A DNA stretch of 64,000 nt from JBHYDC01 sp051861205 (GTDB lineage: Bacteria; Pseudomonadota; Alphaproteobacteria; Rhizobiales; Pleomorphomonadaceae): assembly GCA_051861205.1 (NCBI GenBank), contig JBHYDC010000003.1, positions 124,001 through 188,000 on the forward strand. Reading direction: 5' to 3'. Each line of letters begins with the position of its first letter. Within the stretch, counting starts at the first letter, position 1. The notes beneath the pieces were generated by a model. It did not search any database and had not been told where the DNA came from. It saw nothing but the letters and a program-made list of their open reading frames with translations. Shown here piece after piece: positions 61,185 through 64,000 of this stretch. Position numbers and translations under genes: made by a program.

Positions 61185-62558
61185 TCAGGGCAGGAAATCC
61201 ACGGGAATGCCTTTGGAAACGAGGTTGGCGAGTTCGTCGGCATCCCAATTGGTCAGCCGCACGCAGCCGTGACTGAAGCCTTTGTCGATCTGGTTGGGAT
61301 TGGGGGTGCCATGGATCCCGTAGGTCGGCTCGCTCAAATCGATCCAGACGGCGCCAACGGGACCGTTCGGTCCGGGCGGTAAGCGTAACGGTCTATGGTT
61401 GTCGCCCTGCTTGAAGTTGACGTACGGCCGGTACCAGTATTCCGGATTGATCGCCACGGCCTCGACCACATGTCGCCCGGTCGGCGAGGGAAGCGCGTCG
61501 CTGCCGATGGTCGCGGGATAGGCGACCACGATCCGGTCTTCGCTGTCGTAGCCGATCACCTGTTTCGTCGTTTTATCGGCGACGATGGAAGTAACCTTGA
61601 CCCTAGCGGGACCGCCCGGCGCGGCAACGATGATCTCGGCCCCTGCGCTGGAAAAATCGGTATTTGGATTGAGCTGGAGCAGGAATTCCGGGTCCATGTG
61701 GGTTCGCTCCGCGATCGCCTCGGCGGCGTCGCGGTAGGCAAGACGATCGAGCTTGGCCATTTCCGCGTAATTTGCCGGCAGATGGAGCACGAATGGCCCG
61801 GCCACGTCTGCTGCGATCAGGGTGTAGGAAACAAGGCCCGGCTCGCCGCTCGCCGCGTCAAGCAAGCGCCAGACATCCGCGTCGAGAATACCGTCGACCG
61901 GCAGTCCGTTCATCGCTTCGAAGGCGGCGACGGCCTTTTGAACGTTGAAGCCGTAGTAACCGTCGATCACGCCAGGGGAGAGGTGAGACCGGTCGAGGAG
62001 GACCTGGAGCTTCATCACGAGAGGGTTTTGGGAGAGCTTGCCCGGCACGCTCACGCCAAGGTCGGCGTCCCCGTCGAAGGCGGCGGCGTTGACAGCGGCG
62101 ATCATTTCATCGGGGGACAGGGTTGGCGGTATCGCGATGCCGGACGGCATCGGTTCGCGGACCGTGGGAAGTCCCGGTCCGCGCTCTGGCATAGGCTGGG
62201 CGCCAGGGCGGCCTGGAGTTTCGGGATAAGCGGGATAGGCATCTTGTGGAAGCGGCTCTAGCGGAGCCCGGTCGATAGGAGTTTCAGGACCGAGATCATA
62301 AGGCCCCTCGTCGGAAGGTGCGTCCAGGAACGGACCCTCATTATAGCGCGGGTCATCATAGGCTGGTTCGTCGTAAGACGGCTCGCCATAGGGACTTTGG
62401 ACATAGGAGTCTTGACTAGGCACGCCCCAACCACCGTCTGGCCGCCAATCGTCCCTCTGTGCCCAGGCGGGAAACGCCGCGAGCGCCGCTCGAGCAAAAA
62501 AGGCGAGAGCAAGCACAGGGGATCGCACGTCAGTCTGCTCCGATGACAAGGCACCCAT
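61185..62558 (-). CDS. L,D-transpeptidase with peptidoglycan-binding domain
   Basis: 457 aa from ATG 62558, where a signal peptide (VLALAFFARAALAAFPAWAQ) begins; a TTG at 62618 overlapping the stop of the upstream gene is another option. After an Asp/Tyr/Pro-rich linker come a peptidoglycan-binding helix bundle (GYYGFNVQKAVAAFEAMNGLPVDGILDADVW, about 205-235), a LysM-like LLQLNPNTDF part, and a YkuD domain ending IHGTPNPNQIDKGFSHGCVRLTNWD with catalytic His and Cys. Forms 3-3 cross-links in peptidoglycan or attaches proteins to it. Periplasmic. Confidence 0.9.
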   Translation of the reverse strand: MGALSSEQTDVRSPVLALAFFARAALAAFPAWAQRDDWRPDGGWGVPSQDSYVQSPYGEPSYDEPAYDDPRYNEGPFLDAPSDEGPYDLGPETPIDRAPLEPLPQDAYPAYPETPGRPGAQPMPERGPGLPTVREPMPSGIAIPPTLSPDEMIAAVNAAAFDGDADLGVSVPGKLSQNPLVMKLQVLLDRSHLSPGVIDGYYGFNVQKAVAAFEAMNGLPVDGILDADVWRLLDAASGEPGLVSYTLIAADVAGPFVLHLPANYAEMAKLDRLAYRDAAEAIAERTHMDPEFLLQLNPNTDFSSAGAEIIVAAPGGPARVKVTSIVADKTTKQVIGYDSEDRIVVAYPATIGSDALPSPTGRHVVEAVAINPEYWYRPYVNFKQGDNHRPLRLPPGPNGPVGAVWIDLSEPTYGIHGTPNPNQIDKGFSHGCVRLTNWDADELANLVSKGIPVDFLP

Positions 62559-62614
62559 GCGAGCTTGCACCACCGGAGCTGGGCCGAACCATGGCCGCGC
62601 CGCTTGGTTCTGCT

Positions 62615-62926
62615 TCAATCGACGGCGGGATCCTCATCCTCGACGAGCTTTCGCGTGACGCCCCAGCCCGCGAGGACGGTTTCCATATCCTCCACAACGA
62701 AATGACGGGCGCTTTCGGGGTCATAGCCCTCGTTCAAAAGATCCTCATAGTCGGTGAAAACGTGCCTGACATAGGCCACAAGCGACAGCCAGGCGGCCTT
62801 ATCGGGCGTGGCTCGCTTCAAACCCGGACTGTCGAGAGCGTGATCGAGCACGGCGCCAAACTCATGCCGGGGCATTTTCGGCGCAAGCTTCAACAAGGCT
62901 TCTTGAAGACCGTCTCGCCTGTTCAT
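62615..62926 (-). CDS. DUF2293-like protein
   Basis: 103 aa, soluble. Core AAWLSLVAYVRHVFTDYEDLLNEGYDPESARHFVVEDMETVLAGWG matches what I recall of DUF2293 in Rhizobiales. Its stop overlaps a possible TTG start of the L,D-transpeptidase gene. Function unknown. Confidence 0.65.
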   Translation of the reverse strand: MNRRDGLQEALLKLAPKMPRHEFGAVLDHALDSPGLKRATPDKAAWLSLVAYVRHVFTDYEDLLNEGYDPESARHFVVEDMETVLAGWGVTRKLVEDEDPAVD

Positions 62927-62984
62927 GTCGTCCGAGTCTTTCTAGTGTCGAGCTTGGATGTGACATCGATTCGGGGGCAAGGCC

Positions 62985-63395
62985 ATGACTGCGGATGCTA
63001 AGACAATCCAAACGCCGGTCGTGAAGGTGTCCTGGGGCGAGCTGTTCGACAAGATCACGATCCTTCGGATCAAGGTCGCGCGTCTCGCCAATCCCGTTGC
63101 CGTGAAGAATGCCGGGCATGAGCTGGCGGAACTCGATGCGGTGACGCAGACACTGAAGCCCTTCGGCGAGGATTTGACGAAGGCGATCGCGGATCTGACG
63201 GCCGTCAACGAAACGCTCTGGGTCATCGAAGACGATATTCGCGACTGCGAGCGCGCCAGCAATTTTGGGCCGCGTTTTGTCGAGCTTGCAAGATCCGTCT
63301 ATCACCGCAACGACGAGCGGGCGGCCGTGAAGCGGCGGATCAACGATCTCCTAAAGTCTGAAATCATTGAGGAAAAATCTTACGCCGCTTACTGA
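62985..63395 (+). CDS. DUF6165 family protein
   Basis: 136 aa, helical, soluble. VKVSWGELFDKITILRIK near the start, LWVIEDDIRDCERASNFGPRFVELARSVYHRNDERAAVKRRIN in the second half, the known pattern of this small family. Often found near cell-surface or glycan genes; function unknown. ATG at 62985. Confidence 0.88.
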   Translation: MTADAKTIQTPVVKVSWGELFDKITILRIKVARLANPVAVKNAGHELAELDAVTQTLKPFGEDLTKAIADLTAVNETLWVIEDDIRDCERASNFGPRFVELARSVYHRNDERAAVKRRINDLLKSEIIEEKSYAAY

Positions 63396-63456
63396 GGCCC
63401 GGCGGTGCGAGGTGGCGATCCTTAAGAGGCCGCTTTCAAAGAAAGATTGCTTAACC

Positions 63457-63482
63457 TTTATAGACAGTCGGCCAACTATAAA
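63457..63482. promoter_or_regulatory. Inverted repeat before the TetR gene
   Basis: TTTATAG-12 bp-CTATAAA, ending three bases before the TetR start codon. Position and symmetry fit an autoregulatory operator that overlaps the -10 region and start. Confidence 0.55.
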
Positions 63483-63485
63483 GAC

Positions 63486-64000
63486 ATGACACGTCACACC
63501 GACACCAAGCAGACCCTGATTGAAGCCGGCCTCGCGACCTTCCGGGCGAACGGATATGACGCGACCGGCGTCAAAGAACTGACCGATGCGGCGAAGGTGC
63601 CCAAGGGCTCGTTCCATTATCATTTCCCGGATGGCAAGGAGGCCTTCGCGGCCGATGTGGTGGATCGATACCGCACCGATATGCTGACCCATGGCGAACG
63701 AGTGCTTGCCTCCGGCGAGGCGCCGCTCGTTCGGATCTGGCGCTACTTCGACGAGGTGATTCCGGTCTATGAGGTCACCTTCGGCTGCGCTCAGGGCTGC
63801 CTGCTCGGCAACTTCAGCGCGGAAATGGCCGATCGGAGCCCGGCGATCAGGCAATCGGTGAAGACAGCCTTTGCCGCTTGGCAAGAACAGTTTGCTGCGG
63901 TTCTAGCCGAGGCCAAAGCAGCCGGCGCGCTTGGCAGCGCCATCGATCCGCAAGAACTGGCCGGGTTCCTGATCGATGCCTGGGAGGGCGCGCTGCTGCG
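63486..64000 (+). CDS. TetR family regulator (3' end outside window)
   Basis: First 171 residues. N-terminal DNA-binding domain: TLIEAGLATFRANGYDATGVKELTDAAKVPKGSFHYHFPDGKEAF (residues 10-54), the classical TetR helix-turn-helix with YHFPDGKEA. The segment GCAQGCLLGNFSAEMADRSP around residue 100-120 resembles the AcuR/YxaF-like group (TetR_C_16-type), which often controls reductases answering to electrophiles. A target gene is probably just beyond the right edge. Confidence 0.88.
   Translation, partial: MTRHTDTKQTLIEAGLATFRANGYDATGVKELTDAAKVPKGSFHYHFPDGKEAFAADVVDRYRTDMLTHGERVLASGEAPLVRIWRYFDEVIPVYEVTFGCAQGCLLGNFSAEMADRSPAIRQSVKTAFAAWQEQFAAVLAEAKAAGALGSAIDPQELAGFLIDAWEGALL

Overview
The window looks like chromosomal DNA of an alphaproteobacterium of the order Hyphomicrobiales (Rhizobiales). 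The evidence is high GC, alphaproteobacterial gene families (DUF6165, VPLPA/PEP-CTERM-like sorting signal, split transketolase sugar loci) and a rhizobial-type mosaic intergenic element. The genus cannot be read from the sequence. One run of 99 N lies inside a repeat gene, so this is a scaffold.

Layout. 1-2.9 kb: end of a GH2 beta-mannosidase-like gene, then a 59-aa exported protein with a VPLPA/PEP-CTERM-like tail next to its probable exosortase. 2.9-10.3 kb: an EF-G-like GTPase and the prkA-yeaH-spoVR stress operon. 10.3-14.7 kb: a mosaic repeat, a hypothetical gene, a fasciclin protein, a ferredoxin reductase-like flavoprotein and a GT1 glycosyltransferase. 14.9-21.5 kb: a 1,711-aa protein built of three TPR-glycosyltransferase modules, translationally coupled to a fourth stand-alone copy. 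21.6-31.3 kb: a sugar or polyol catabolic locus (ABC importer, two SDR dehydrogenases, FGGY kinase, two-subunit transketolase, SorC-type regulator) with three copies of a shared palindrome. 31.5-34.8 kb: a beta-repeat/RTX-like protein interrupted by the gap. 35.2-38.8 kb: TerC, Lrp regulator, arginase and ornithine aminotransferase.

38.8-44 kb is an accessory region. A type I secretion set (ABC exporter with a frameshift, HlyD-like adaptor, HlyC-like lysine acyltransferase) faces an AT-rich cluster. That cluster holds a Gly-rich, bacteriocin-precursor-like reading frame interrupted by a run of 19 G, a tiny two-helix membrane protein and an anchored unknown protein. Two further runs of nine G lie in a candidate promoter and in a stem-loop.

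44.35-52.33 kb is an 8-kb integrative element at a tRNA-Ala(CGC) gene. It has 18-bp direct att repeats and three 10-bp direct iterons at each end with identical spacing. It carries a tyrosine integrase, a serine recombinase, several unknown small genes, a 302-bp tandem duplication and a protein with the three motifs of a family A DNA polymerase palm but no exonuclease or other polymerase domains. No structural phage or conjugation genes are visible, so a phage-satellite-like or other small self-replicating island is a reasonable idea.

52.4-64 kb returns to ordinary core genes: YggT, YggU, Trm112, LON-domain protein, YbbN-like thioredoxin, a prolyl-tRNA editing protein, tRNA-Gly, two LuxR-type regulators whose receiver domains lack the phosphoacceptor Asp, an MFS transporter, extensin-like and L,D-transpeptidase wall enzymes, DUF proteins and a TetR regulator running off the right edge.
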